Shown here in pieces: positions 28,401-36,510 of a stretch of DNA of 64,000 nucleotides. The stretch comes from Patagioenas fasciata (taxonomy: Eukaryota > Chordata > Aves > Columbiformes > Columbidae): assembly GCF_037038585.1 (NCBI RefSeq), contig NC_092520.1:10731001-10795000 (forward strand), given 5' to 3'. Under the pieces are notes generated by a model. It made no database searches. It was not told the DNA's origin and was given only the letters and a program-made list of their open reading frames with translations. The translations under genes and the position numbers were made by a program. Each line of letters opens with the position of its first letter. Within the stretch, counting starts at the first letter, position 1.

Positions 28401-31400
28401 TCTCTTAAAACTTCTGCATAAATATATCAATTTATTGAGCAGTTGCACACATTGCAACGAAGCGTATAGAGCGGGTGTGAAGCAGCAGAGTGCTCTGGTC
28501 CCCAGGCTGGGACAGCTTCCACAGTCAGAGTCTTTCTCTCCCTCTCTCTGTACCAAGGAGGATCTTCAGTCAGTCCTAACTCACTTGCTATCTGGTGGAC
28601 CCACGGTTTAGAGGCATAAATGATCTTTTTGGAGATGCAGGACTCTTTTGGGTTGTGCGAAACCTTAGAAGTAGCTCAAATCAAATGCTCATTTGGGAAG
28701 AACTAAAAAAGACTTTTAAACCTTTGTATAATGGCTCAGGTGGACTATTACTGACTGTTTCTTCCAGTCCCTAATATTCCGTGATCCTTCGATTTTGAAA
28801 AGATGCACTTTTTTTGCAAAAAGGCCACTCATGACAGAGGAAGCCTTGTGTGATGGGTCATCTTGTCTGAGATTTTGCATAGCACAAGGATTTATTTCAA
28901 TATGTTCTTGCAGCATATCTTGTAAGGAGACATCAAACCCTTTATTTCTTTTTGCAGGGGTATAACATCTACCAAAATTTCCATGAAGTCATTTATTTTC
29001 ATTGTTTGAGTTTCTTTCTCATTTCAGATTAGAAGGTGCCCAAACTACCTTCTGACCAATGCATCTATTTTGGTTCCGAGATTCTTTTTTTTTTTTTTTT
29101 CCCAAAATATGACTTAACCCTCTCCTTAATATCTTTATAGATGTGTCATTTTGACTAGTTTTTTGCAAAGCATTTACTTCAGTCTTTTCATGGCTTTTAT
29201 CTGATGTCTGATCAGTTTTAAATTATTTCTTAAATAAAACAATTTTTTTTTTTTTTGCACCATAGTGAATTAAAATATATAGGAGGTTTATACAATAGTG
29301 TGAAAATTAAATTTCATTTCAGTCAGCACTTTCATAGGATTGCCTATTGACAACACTGAATGTCAGAAACTTGATCATTAAGCCTGAATAAATCACATAA
29401 TAACTGCCTTTAAAATAATAGATTAATGTCCTTATTGGCCTCTGAATTCACATTTCAGCTGTTCCTCTGCAACAATGAGGGCTGGAAATTTTTCTTCATT
29501 AAATATGTGCTTGTAGTTATATGCTATCAGGAACAAAGGTTTGCAAGGGAAGAAAATTTGTTTTGATATTTTCTAAAATAGCCAGCTGAACAGTTAAGCA
29601 ACATAAGAACCAATTCTCTTATGTATTTTCAGATGACCTTTCTTGTTTTCTCTCAAATCCCCTCCTACTGCTTCTGGAATATAATCTGTTGCCATGATAT
29701 AACCATGATGTCAGCACAGCAGAACCCTGTCCTCTGGAAACTTATAACTATGGACGTGGTGTAAATTCTCACCCTCAGAAAGTGGCATGGGTTTGTCTAT
29801 CCTGCAGTCCATAAACATGTTCCATACATAAAATCTCTGCCTCTAGTTATGTAAATGAAACAAAAATGTTAATACAAGAATAGGGAAGTGTAGGCTGGTG
29901 ATGAATAAATAAGTTTGCTAGAAATAGAAGAACAAATAAGACTGCGAAACAGCTTTCAGTAGGAGTCCTGGGAAGAGAAAGCCTCTCACAATAAATAGTC
30001 TCATATATCACCTACAGAATGCCTATCACATTAAAATAGTGCAATAAATTTAAAAACAGTGAAAGGCCATAATTGCCAGCAGAGAACGAGATTTAGGTGA
30101 TGACCTAATCTTATGCCCTGAGAGGACACTCCGGTTTATCTGGAGCACAAGTCTGATGAGAACTGAGAGAGAACTGGGGCTGTTTATCCTGGAGAGCAGG
30201 AGGCTGAGGGGAGACCTTATCGCTGTCTGCAAGGAGGTTGTAGCATGAAGGGGGTTGGTCTCTTCTACCAAGTAACAAGTGATAGGATGAGTGGAAATGT
30301 CCCCAAGTTGCACCAAGGGAGGCTCAGACTGGATATTAGGAAAAAATTCTTCACTGAAAGGGTTTGTTGGGCATTGGAACAGGCTGCCCAGGGCAGTGGT
30401 GGAGTCACAGTTTAAAAGATGTGTAGATGAGATTCTTAGGGACATGGTTTAGTGACAGTGCCAGGTTCATGGTTGGACTTGGTGATCTTGAGATTCTTTT
30501 CCAACAAAAATGATTCTATGATCTAAAGTTTTCTGAAACTTGTGGGCAAAATGTACAAGTTGTAAACCTCCTTCTTTGTAAATTAGTTGAATTTTGGTAA
30601 GGCCAGAAGTTCTTCACCTCACAACATTCACCTCTTACTTATTCTACAAAAAGTATTTGTATAAAATGATACTTTTCCCAGGTCTGCACTAAATAAACCC
30701 TTCCACAGGAAAATCAACACAGCTGATATTGTCATTGAAAGGTCTGCTGCTTCTTTGGCCAAATTATTCCACATGGCCTAGACCTACTGCATCCCTTTGT
30801 TAAAAGGAAACTGCAGAGTTCTCTGTTTGCAATGCCAGGCAGTCTTTTCCTTGCCAACTGATGAAAGCTTTATCAAGAGCTCTGCTTTATTGTTGGTCTT
30901 GTTGCACAAGGTCTTTGTCTATTACTTCTCATAATGAGCTCTTTAAAGTCTGTACTAGGGAAACCAATGAATTATGGAAAGACAACAAAATTAATGCAAT
31001 TATATCGGCAAAACAAATGTAGTTTTTCTCCCGCTGGTCACCTTAAAGGTATATTGGGGTTACTGGATGCCCTGAAGTTGTTCACAAAGTCCTTCATTTT
31101 GTAGATCCTCTTTTTTCTGCTGTGGTGAACTTCTCAAAGGCTGCAGCTGAATTTCACAGGAGACTTGAACAAGTTGACAAGAAAGAGTAAGTCTGAAAAA
31201 AAATAATAAAATTATATATCTATATCTACCTATCTAGATACATATGTATATCTGCCTTAGGTATCCAAGTTGGCAGTTCTTTCTTCCCAGTAGCTACACA
31301 AGGAGTCTCTCTAATTAGTGTAGAACAGACCCCTTGAACTCAGAGACAGGCAATAGCTGCTAAGATGAATTCCTGTGATTAATAGCATCAGCTCTAGAGC

Positions 31401-34400
31401 TTATTACTAGTATCAGCTTGTCATTAAAATTAGTGTAATGCATGGAAAGGCAGGTAGCAGTGACAATTTGACTGTGCTCTGTATTTAGACAGCTACATTG
31501 CAGGTGTTGCAGGTGATGCAGAATTGGTACTTTCAGCACACCTCAAGGTGACAGGATGATGAGTAGCTAAGATATCCATATGATGCTTGCAAACCCGAGG
31601 GCCCTATGGGACTCCTGTGCACCTGTTACAGTACCAGCTAGTTGTGTTTAGGCAACTGAATCCTGTCCTTTCTGTTTTGCTGTATAGATTAGGGCAAGAG
31701 TTTGAACACTTGGCTTATGAGTAGACACCAAAATCTAGCTGTCTTCATCTTGACCTAAACCTCAGCCTGCCTTTTCCCTGCTGATAAGTGAGATCTTTCC
31801 AGTGCTGTTTAATACTAAGCAAGTATCTGACACTCTCATAAAGTCTCCCATTTTATTGTGTATAGTGTGAAATCTTGTAGTTGAGTTTCTATGCACAGAA
31901 ATCCTACTGCATTAATGTAACATGTATTAAATATCTCCATTTGCAAACCCTCATATTTTTGAAAACTGTAGACAATCTTGATTATTTTTTTTCTGTCCAA
32001 ACAAGAGGAAAAGTGTTTAAATGAAACTGAGAAGTCATGTTTCCTCCTTGTGCGCAATGTCTGTCTCTGTTTTTTGCAGTCCAGTTGCAGTGCGGATCAT
32101 GAATGATCAGCTGATGCTTATAGAAAGAGCTTTCATTGATCCTCTTGGCTTACCAGGAAGGCAGTTTTACAGGTGAGGCTACAAGTTTCTTCATCAGCAT
32201 TCTAAGGCACTGTATTTCTGTAGGTGAATCCCACCTTATCTGACTGGTCAGTTGAATAGCTGTAGAGGCCTCATATATGAATTACAGCTAAAGAGATTGG
32301 TTTAGATACAACCCAGTGAGTAGCAGACTTTGTTTATAATCCCCAAGGAAAACTCCTTGGCTGTACCAGTCTTGTGGTGATTAATTCCTGTTCTTGGGTT
32401 TGGCACTGTTTTTATTAGCAATTGTACTCTAAGACTTTTATTTCCAGGTGTGTGGTTCTACTTCTGTTACCATTTGCTCTTTTAAAACTGTACAAACTGA
32501 GGATCGAGTGCAGAATCGACTATGGAAAGAAGGCAGAAATGAGGGTACAAGGGGAGGAAAAAAGATGTGTAGTGAGGGTCAAGTGAGTAGAGAAGTCTTG
32601 GAGCTTGGAGAGTGACTTTTGAGCACAGGTTAAATAAAGGCCCGTGAACTGTGCTGCAGAGATCTATCTGTCCCAGTTTTGTCTGCTTTTATATATGCTC
32701 CATTAACTTAAATCATTAATTAGCTATTCCTGAAGTTTTCTCTGTACAAGCACATGGGCCCAGAGAAATACAATGTTCAGTGTACCACAACATCCTTTAT
32801 AGAAACCCGATTCATTTATCAGTAACACTTGACAAGCAGCTGGCTTCCAGTGTCAGGTGTGTGACCACCTCACTTCACTTTACTCTCAATAACCCCCTTT
32901 TCCTAATGATGGGGCATACCTGACTGAGTGATTGACAGCTTCCACACCAAGCCAGAAGTCCCTCGGGCAGGTAGAATTGAGAATCACACTTCCATCCTCC
33001 TGGGATAAACTGTTGTTCACACTTTGGGAAGAATGAAGTAGTTTTGTTCAGTTCTTCATGTTGAGTGTTACGTATCATTTAGAGCTGTCTGGATTTATTT
33101 TTTTTTTTAACTTGCTTGCATTTATTAATGTAGTTTTAGTGTTTATTTTGATTTGGGAGGACTATTTCCCGAGCTACAATTGTGCTGTTATGCTTCATAC
33201 GAACAAAATCAATTTAAAAGCAGATCTGCGGCTATTCATTGAGAGAAAAAGACCACCAACAAATAAAATTAATACTTTTGTGCAGTTCTGTTCCAATATG
33301 ATCACTTCTTCTCTGAAGAATTCATGCTTTGCTCAAGAACTTTCCCAGAGATTTTTTTCCCCGCTCTTTTCACATTGATTTCCCAGATCCCCAGACCATC
33401 ATTCAACTGCTTAGTTATTTTTGAGGTTTCCATTTCTCTTCTCATTGTACATTCATAACTAGCTTTACTCCCTGTTCCAGACAGCCACATTAGTTCAACA
33501 GACTTGTTTAATTCCCATTTTCAAAAAAATTAACACAGCTTGATTCTTAATTAGACAAATATACCATCTCTTCCCAAGGAGAAGGCTACCTGTCCCAAAT
33601 CTGTGTCCTTTCCCATAGATTTTGCCATTGGGGCTGCTTCCTCTTGTCCTTTCAAAGACAGGGACGGGTAGATTTCCTGTGGATTTAGTAAATTCTGATC
33701 TTCACAGGATTCATAGCTGCTTTATGTAGCACATTGTCACGGGGGCACCGAAAAGTCAATTTAAGCAGGCAAAAAGCTCCAAACAGACTTTATTCTAACC
33801 AGAAGGTTTAGCAGAAAACCAACTACAAACAGAGTTTATCCAAAATTATTCAGCAGTCTGATAACATTATACAACACAGGTTTGGATACTGGTTAGGAGG
33901 TCGATTACTACACAGCCAACTCAAACTCAAGGGGATCAGATACCAGAACTCTATAGTGATGATTCAAAATGCACATCTCATTCTGTTACAAAGGGAGGAT
34001 TCTGAAGGGCACCCAGATCACTTACCAGGTTGGCAAGGTGTCTCAGTCCCTGGGGAATGTTCCTTAGATGGTCAGTCTAAGGAGGAGAGTCTATGATTGC
34101 AGACCTGGTGTGTACAACCAAGGTGTGCAGGTGGGAACAGGCACCGTGGGGCACAGAATACACTAAAGAGCCGTCAACTGCCCTATGGAAAGTTCCAGGC
34201 TTCACTGGGGGTTGTGCAACTGCCACACACACACATACAGCTCCCTACAATAAACATACACACTGTTAATGATCATTTTATTTAGCATATCTCCATTTTT
34301 TTCTTCTTTCCTGCCAGACATGTCATCTTTGCTCCAAGCAGTCACAACAAGTACGCTGGAGAGTCCTTCCCAGGGATCTATGACGCCATGTTTGATATTG

Positions 34401-34507
34401 AAAGCAAAACAGATCAGCACAGAGCCTGGGAAGAAGTAAAGAGGCAGATTTCCATCGCTGCCTTCACTGTGCAGGCAGCAGCAGGGACACTGGAAGAAGT
34501 AGCATAG
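1392..34507 (+). CDS. NAALAD2: NAALAD2, glutamate carboxypeptidase III (whole coding span, 19 exons)
   Basis: N-acetylated alpha-linked acidic dipeptidase 2 is a type II membrane zinc peptidase of family M28. It removes C-terminal glutamate from peptides such as N-acetylaspartylglutamate on the outer cell surface. The 19 exons listed below join in frame to 740 codons and a TAG stop, the length of human NAALAD2. The order is a short cytosolic tail, a membrane anchor at about residues 8-30, a protease-associated domain, the M28 core, and a C-terminal dimerisation domain. Zinc ligands are H367, D377, E415, D443 and H543, with E414 as catalytic base. Calcium ligands are T259, Y262, E423 and E426. 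Substrate contacts are R200, N247, R453, R524, R526, Y542, K689 and Y690. Position 509 is Ser, as in GCPIII; GCPII (FOLH1) has Asn there. Nothing is broken, so the gene looks functional. The paralogue FOLH1 is the main alternative and is disfavoured by S509 and by the adjacent CHORDC1. Confidence 0.96.
3003..3114 (+). CDS. NAALAD2: NAALAD2 exon 2
   Basis: Encodes residues 28-64, the stalk between anchor and ectodomain. The end (residues 52-64, [13 protein letters not shown] and on) matches the start of the family ectodomain. Acceptor TTTCAG, donor CG|GTAAGC. Intron 2 (3115-6076) carries a decayed CR1 reverse-transcriptase piece near 5100-5290 and is otherwise unassigned. Confidence 0.93.
5095..5290 (+). 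repeat. Decayed CR1 LINE fragment, reverse-transcriptase part
   Basis: The order of words resembles the CR1 ORF2 segment: a GACTTTGACAAGGCCTTGGACAT-type core, then a TGAGGAAG word, then a TTAGATGGGTTGAAAA-like word and a CTGAAC word. It is heavily diverged and cannot encode a protein. The left limit is vague; sequence from about 4640 may belong to it. It lies in NAALAD2 intron 2. Confidence 0.45.
6077..6263 (+). CDS. NAALAD2: NAALAD2 exon 3
   Basis: Encodes residues 65-127, including the conserved stretch [12 protein letters not shown] and [10 protein letters not shown]. Acceptor TTCTAG, donor GAG|GTGATC. Intron 3 (6264-7609) holds an old antisense CR1 remnant near 6725-6915. Confidence 0.95.
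6725..6915 (-). repeat. Old CR1-like LINE remnant, antisense
   Basis: Contains the antisense CR1 words for a mid-3' segment (CCAAACTCTGCTTGAACATT, then a CCACAACATGCAGAGGTAAGG-like run, then GAACCTGATCCTACTGG). It is more diverged than the other CR1 copies here. It lies in NAALAD2 intron 3. Confidence 0.5.
7610..7711 (+). CDS. NAALAD2: NAALAD2 exon 4
   Basis: Encodes residues 128-161 with the conserved proline-rich segment [10 protein letters not shown] and PPYNAFS. Both borders are phase 0; the donor is GAG|GTAAGA. Intron 4 (7712-8514) has an A/C-rich simple stretch near 8379-8422 and nothing else recognisable. Confidence 0.94.
8515..8640 (+). CDS. NAALAD2: NAALAD2 exon 5
   Basis: Encodes residues 162-203 at the start of the protease-associated domain ([16 protein letters not shown], then [10 protein letters not shown]). 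R200 matches R210 of GCPII, which contacts the C-terminal glutamate of substrates. Both borders are phase 0. Intron 5 (8641-9064) is short and unassigned. Confidence 0.96.
9065..9251 (+). CDS. NAALAD2: NAALAD2 exon 6
   Basis: Encodes residues 204-265 of the protease-associated domain ([29 protein letters not shown]). N247 is a substrate contact; T259 and Y262 match the calcium ligands. Donor AAAG|GTGAGT. Intron 6 (9252-10377) has no repeat I can name. Confidence 0.96.
10378..10471 (+). CDS. NAALAD2: NAALAD2 exon 7
   Basis: Encodes residues 266-296 ([18 protein letters not shown] is the family hallmark here). The acceptor reads CTCAG|AGT; a second AG two bases later would break the frame. Intron 7 (10472-10753) is short and unassigned. 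Confidence 0.95.
10754..10852 (+). CDS. NAALAD2: NAALAD2 exon 8
   Basis: Encodes residues 297-329 ([16 protein letters not shown]). The donor AAG|GTCTGG departs from consensus at +3 and +4 but keeps G at +5. Intron 8 (10853-13084) contains an antisense CR1 3' end at about 11396-11550. Confidence 0.92.
11396..11550 (-). repeat. CR1 LINE 3' end, antisense
   Basis: Starts with the doubled CATAGAATCATAGAATCAT word, the reverse complement of the CR1 3' terminus. GGTTGGAAGAGACCCTCAAGG follows, then GGTCCAACC and the segment ending in GGTGGCTCCACCA. The copy is 5'-truncated, as usual for CR1. Its body matches the sense copy at 30.4-30.5 kb, so both are likely of one subfamily. It lies in NAALAD2 intron 8. 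Confidence 0.85.
13085..13170 (+). CDS. NAALAD2: NAALAD2 exon 9
   Basis: Encodes residues 330-358 ([20 protein letters not shown]), the entry into the M28 catalytic core. Acceptor TTTCAG, donor CCAG|GTGAGC. Intron 9 (13171-13761) is unassigned AT-rich sequence. Confidence 0.95.
13762..13881 (+). CDS. NAALAD2: NAALAD2 exon 10 (first zinc ligands)
   Basis: Encodes residues 359-398. The motif [17 protein letters not shown] holds zinc ligand H367 and the bridging ligand D377. Intron 10 (13882-14328) ends after a T-rich tract near 14188-14216. Confidence 0.97.
14329..14411 (+). CDS. NAALAD2: NAALAD2 exon 11 (catalytic Glu pair)
   Basis: Encodes residues 399-426. [18 protein letters not shown] carries catalytic base E414, zinc ligand E415 and calcium ligands E423 and E426. 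Intron 11 (14412-17103) is long and AT-rich with no recognisable repeat. Confidence 0.97.
17104..17167 (+). CDS. NAALAD2: NAALAD2 exon 12
   Basis: Encodes residues 427-447. [11 protein letters not shown] contains zinc ligand D443. Acceptor CCCCAG, donor GAAG|GTGTGT. Intron 12 (17168-20549) holds a CR1 3' end and one solo LTR. Confidence 0.96.
19138..19468 (+). repeat. CR1 LINE 3' end, sense
   Basis: Runs through the typical CR1 3' words: GGGGCCTATAAGAAAGATGG, then GGAGATTCAGGCCAGACATG, GTTGCCCAGAGAGGTGGT, GCAGGGGTTGGACTGGATGA, and a terminal CTATTTTATGATTCAATA. The short open frames across it are relics of the LINE and not host genes. It lies in NAALAD2 intron 12. Confidence 0.9.
19767..20151 (-). 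mobile_element. Solo LTR of an endogenous retrovirus, ERVK-like, antisense
   Basis: A 385-base element sits between two copies of TCTTTC (19761-19766 and 20152-20157), a 6-base target duplication as made by ERVK-type integrases. Read on the minus strand it opens with TGTTGGAGAATGGC. A poly(A) signal (TTTATT on the + strand) lies at 19825-19830, about 60 bases before the far end, as expected for R/U5. The far terminus has lost the expected CA (TTTGAGCGG on the + strand), probably by mutation. No internal retroviral genes flank it, so it is a solo LTR. It lies in NAALAD2 intron 12. Confidence 0.7.
20550..20617 (+). CDS. NAALAD2: NAALAD2 exon 13
   Basis: Encodes residues 448-470 ([18 protein letters not shown]). 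R453 is part of the arginine patch that binds acidic substrates. Donor GAG|GTACAG. Intron 13 (20618-25531), the largest of the gene, holds a solo LTR at 20846-21281 and a 27-base T tract at 22423-22449. Confidence 0.95.
20846..21281 (-). mobile_element. Solo LTR, ERVL-like, antisense (copy A)
   Basis: A 436-base element starts TGTCACGGAGGCACC and ends ATCCTGCCACA, flanked by perfect 5-base duplications GTAAT (20841-20845 and 21282-21286). TG...CA ends and a 5-base target duplication fit ERVL-type elements. The poly(A) signal is in minus orientation (TTTATT at 20900-20905), about 55 bases from the U5 end. A related copy is at 33735-34227. No coding part is present. It lies in NAALAD2 intron 13. 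Confidence 0.82.
22423..22449 (+). repeat. 27-base T homopolymer
   Basis: An uninterrupted T run in NAALAD2 intron 13. There is no attached SINE or LINE body that I can recognise. Confidence 0.9.
25532..25623 (+). CDS. NAALAD2: NAALAD2 exon 14
   Basis: Encodes residues 471-500 ([11 protein letters not shown] is conserved). Acceptor TCTCCAG, donor CAG|GTAAGT. Intron 14 (25624-26943) is unassigned. Confidence 0.95.
26944..27034 (+). CDS. NAALAD2: NAALAD2 exon 15 (S509 and arginine patch)
   Basis: Encodes residues 501-531. [20 protein letters not shown] shows Ser at 509, the GCPIII-specific residue, followed by R524 and R526 of the arginine patch. Intron 15 (27035-27675) is unassigned. Confidence 0.97.
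27676..27940 (+). CDS. NAALAD2: NAALAD2 exon 16 (last zinc ligand)
   Basis: Encodes residues 532-619, the largest exon. [20 protein letters not shown] contains Y542 and zinc ligand H543. The helical dimerisation domain begins here. Intron 16 (27941-31104) carries an LTR-like stretch near 28250-28690 and a sense CR1 copy at about 30115-30525. Confidence 0.97.
28250..28690 (-). mobile_element. Possible LTR-like sequence, antisense
   Basis: Read on the minus strand this stretch has promoter-like sequence, then CTCAATAAATTGATATATTT at about 28429-28443, then a segment resembling R/U5. The GC content is higher than the surrounding intron. I could not find terminal TG/CA with a target duplication, so the limits are only approximate. 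It lies in NAALAD2 intron 16. Confidence 0.35.
30115..30525 (+). repeat. CR1 LINE 3' part, sense
   Basis: Contains AGGAGGCTGAGGGGAGACCT, then AGTAACAAGTGATAGGATGA, AGGCTCAGACTGGATATTAGG, AACAGGCTGCCCAGGGCAGTG, and a terminal ATGATTCTATGATCT. This is the standard CR1 3' order. The minus-strand open frame across it is an artefact of the repeat. It lies in NAALAD2 intron 16. Confidence 0.9.
31105..31186 (+). CDS. NAALAD2: NAALAD2 exon 17
   Basis: Encodes residues 620-646 ([20 protein letters not shown]), part of the C-terminal helical domain. Acceptor TTTGTAG, donor AAGA|GTAAGT. A short AT/TAC simple stretch follows at about 31198-31255. The rest of intron 17 (31187-32079) is unassigned. Confidence 0.94.
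32080..32172 (+). CDS. NAALAD2: NAALAD2 exon 18
   Basis: Encodes residues 647-677 ([20 protein letters not shown] is strongly conserved). Acceptor TTTGCAG, donor ACAG|GTGAGG. Intron 18 (32173-34317) contains a solo LTR close to its 3' end. Confidence 0.96.
33735..34227 (-). mobile_element. Solo LTR, ERVL-like, antisense (copy B)
   Basis: Starts TGTCACGGGGGCACC and ends AACTGCCACA, matching the termini of copy A at 20846. The shared internal block around TTTATT (33789-33794) is the poly(A) signal in minus orientation. The left flank is CACAT. The right flank is CACAC, followed by a CA run that contains CACAT, so the 5-base duplication is nearly intact or blurred by slippage. The LTR ends 90 bases before NAALAD2 exon 19. 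Confidence 0.75.
34318..34507 (+). CDS. NAALAD2: NAALAD2 exon 19 (last coding exon)
   Basis: Encodes residues 678-740 and the TAG stop at 34505-34507. [19 protein letters not shown] contains K689 and Y690, which hold the C-terminal glutamate of the substrate. The protein ends [10 protein letters not shown], matching the family C-terminus. Confidence 0.97.
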
Positions 34508-34974
34508 GGTGATGACTTCAAAATCCATCAAAGAACTCCTGAGCTAGAAATTACCACTTCTCTGACACTGATGAAAGGACAGCTCTAGACAGAAGCAAAT
34601 TTGGGGGTGGGGAAAAGGAAGAATCAGTTCCCAATGAGAATTTTCTGAAAGATCTGACAATTTTGAGGACCCATTATTTTGGATGTACAATTACAAAACT
34701 GGTAAATCTTGTCTGTAGCAGTGATCAACAGCACACATTCCATGAGAAAAAAGCCTATAACACAGCTCAGCACATGCATTTTCATATATTTTTCTTGTTC
34801 TGATAATTGCTTTTATGAGACACAAAAGGCATTCTCTGTATTTTAGAATCTATTCTGTAGGACTGGTGAGTGCTCAATGTACTGATTTGCTTTCTTTTCC
34901 TGAAAAAGTAAAATACTGTCTACCTGCTAATTGCTCAAACAGTACTAGCCATTCTTAGTAATCAAATAAATAGC

Positions 34975-34980
34975 TGATTA
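34975..34980 (+). terminator. Candidate poly(A) signal AATAAA, NAALAD2 proximal
   Basis: A canonical AATAAA lies 468 bases after the stop codon, in the sense orientation. A T-rich stretch follows within about 30 bases. Confidence 0.45.
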
Positions 34981-35441
34981 TACACAGAAATCCAATAGTG
35001 TTTTCTCATGGAGTGACTATCCATCCCTCTGAAGCACACTGTGCACCTCTCTCCTTTATTTGCACTTTGGAATATACAGATTGTCGGGACAACCAAAAGC
35101 TGACCTCTCTGCTCCTTTTGGTGTTTTCACTAGTCCCAACCCATGACAGCTTTTGTTCCTGTTTTTCTGGGAGATCTCTTTCATGAAGAAGTCTTCTTCC
35201 AACTGATGAGGTGGGGGATGTTGTCACTATTGAATATTGATGTTATTCTGTCTTCAGATAAGACCTGAAGAAAGTTTCCCATCAGAAGCTGTAAGTGTAT
35301 TCAAAGAGAAACTGAAATGCAGGAGAAGGGAACTATTTAAAACTGTTTAATTGGTAAAAAAAAATAAAAAATAATAATAATTTTAAAATTCTTGCTTCAT
35401 TTGTCCTTTAAATGTACTTCTCATCTACATGCTTTCCAACT

Positions 35442-35447
35442 AATAAA
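35442..35447 (+). terminator. Candidate poly(A) signal AATAAA, NAALAD2 distal
   Basis: A second canonical hexamer about 0.47 kb further on, followed by a TTTTATTAAATC-type stretch. An A-rich tract with AATAAA-like hexamers also lies near 35355-35385. Confidence 0.4.
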
Positions 35448-36097
35448 ATTGCTAGAGTTTTATTAAATCATATTCCAGTTTGTGGCAGCTGCTATCAACC
35501 AATTTATTCTCTTATGTAAAATATACTACAGCTTTTCTCACAACCATAAATTGCACCAGGTTGTGGGAATAATATCTTCTATTTCTTTTATGAAGACTGG
35601 AACAGATGCGGTACTAAAAAACCAGAATTAGAAAAACAGGACAGAAGATAAAACTATTGCTAGGGTACAGAAAGAGTTGTTTCGATCTCAGATTCCGTGA
35701 ATTCAGAAAAGGGAACCAAAAATCACTGTAGTTCAGTCCTTTGGGAGGTTCATTTGGGGGTTAATATGCCACCAAGAAGAAAGGTTTTCATTGGCATCAC
35801 TTCCATTACACCTCTCTGAAAGATGAAGGACAAGGTACCTATGAATGTTGTACTCGTGATTTACTTTGAAATTGCTTTACACAAACCAAGCTTTAGGCAC
35901 ATGAGGAGGCAATTACACTCCCATAGTCTATGCCTTACCTCTTCTGTTGGACAAAATAACACTTAACTCACCTTGTCAGCCTGCTCACAAGAGAAGTGAG
36001 TAGTCAATGCTGAGGACACCAGAACAGTGACTACGTTTTAGTTGTTCTCTTTGCTTCTGCCTTACTGAGGCCACTTAAAATTATTGAGTTGTTCATC

Positions 36098-36510
36098 TCA
36101 CAGAATCACAGAATGGTTGGGGTTGGAAGGGACCTCTGGAGATCATCCAGTCCAACCCACCTGCTAAAGCAGGTTCACCAGAGCAGATCACACAGGAATG
36201 TGTCCAGGTGGGTTTGAATGTCTCCAGAGAAGGAGACTCCACAGCCTCTCTGGGCAGCCTGTTCCAGGGCTCTGGCACCCTCAGAGTAAAGAAGTTTCTC
36301 CTCATACTCAGATGGAACCTCCTGTGTTTCAGTCTGTGCCCGTTGCCCTTCATCCTATCGTTGGGCACCACTGAAAGGAGTCTGGTCCCTCCTCTTGATA
36401 TCCACCCTTGAGATACTTATAAGCATTTATAAGATCCCCTCTCAGTCTTCTCCAGGCTGAACAGACCCAGCTCAGTCTCCATAAGAAAGGTTCTCCAGAC
36501 CCTTAATCTC
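36098..36510 (-). repeat. CR1 LINE 3' part, antisense
   Basis: Begins with CACAGAATCACAGAATGGTT and GGTTGGAAGGGACCTCTGG. CCAGTCCAACCCACCTGC, a GGCAGCCTGTTCCAGGGCTCTGG-like run and TCTTCTCCAGGCTGAACA follow. This is the antisense CR1 order over about 0.4 kb. It lies about 0.65 kb past the distal NAALAD2 poly(A) candidate. Confidence 0.92.

Larger units (their letters stand above)
34508..35465 (+). other. Probable NAALAD2 3' UTR
   Basis: AT-rich noncoding sequence directly after the stop codon. Two candidate poly(A) signals, at 34975 and 35442, bound a short and a long form. The choice between them cannot be made from sequence alone. Confidence 0.5.

Noticed and set aside
30050-30445. 131-codon minus-strand open frame
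   Set aside because: It lies across a sense CR1 copy and is antisense to the repeat; it has no gene features.
1392-34507. Calling the + strand gene FOLH1 (GCPII)
   Set aside because: Ser at 509, the overall wording of the exons and the neighbour CHORDC1 all point to NAALAD2.
36093-36371. 92-codon minus-strand open frame
   Set aside because: It is CR1 sequence read in its sense direction, a truncated LINE relic.
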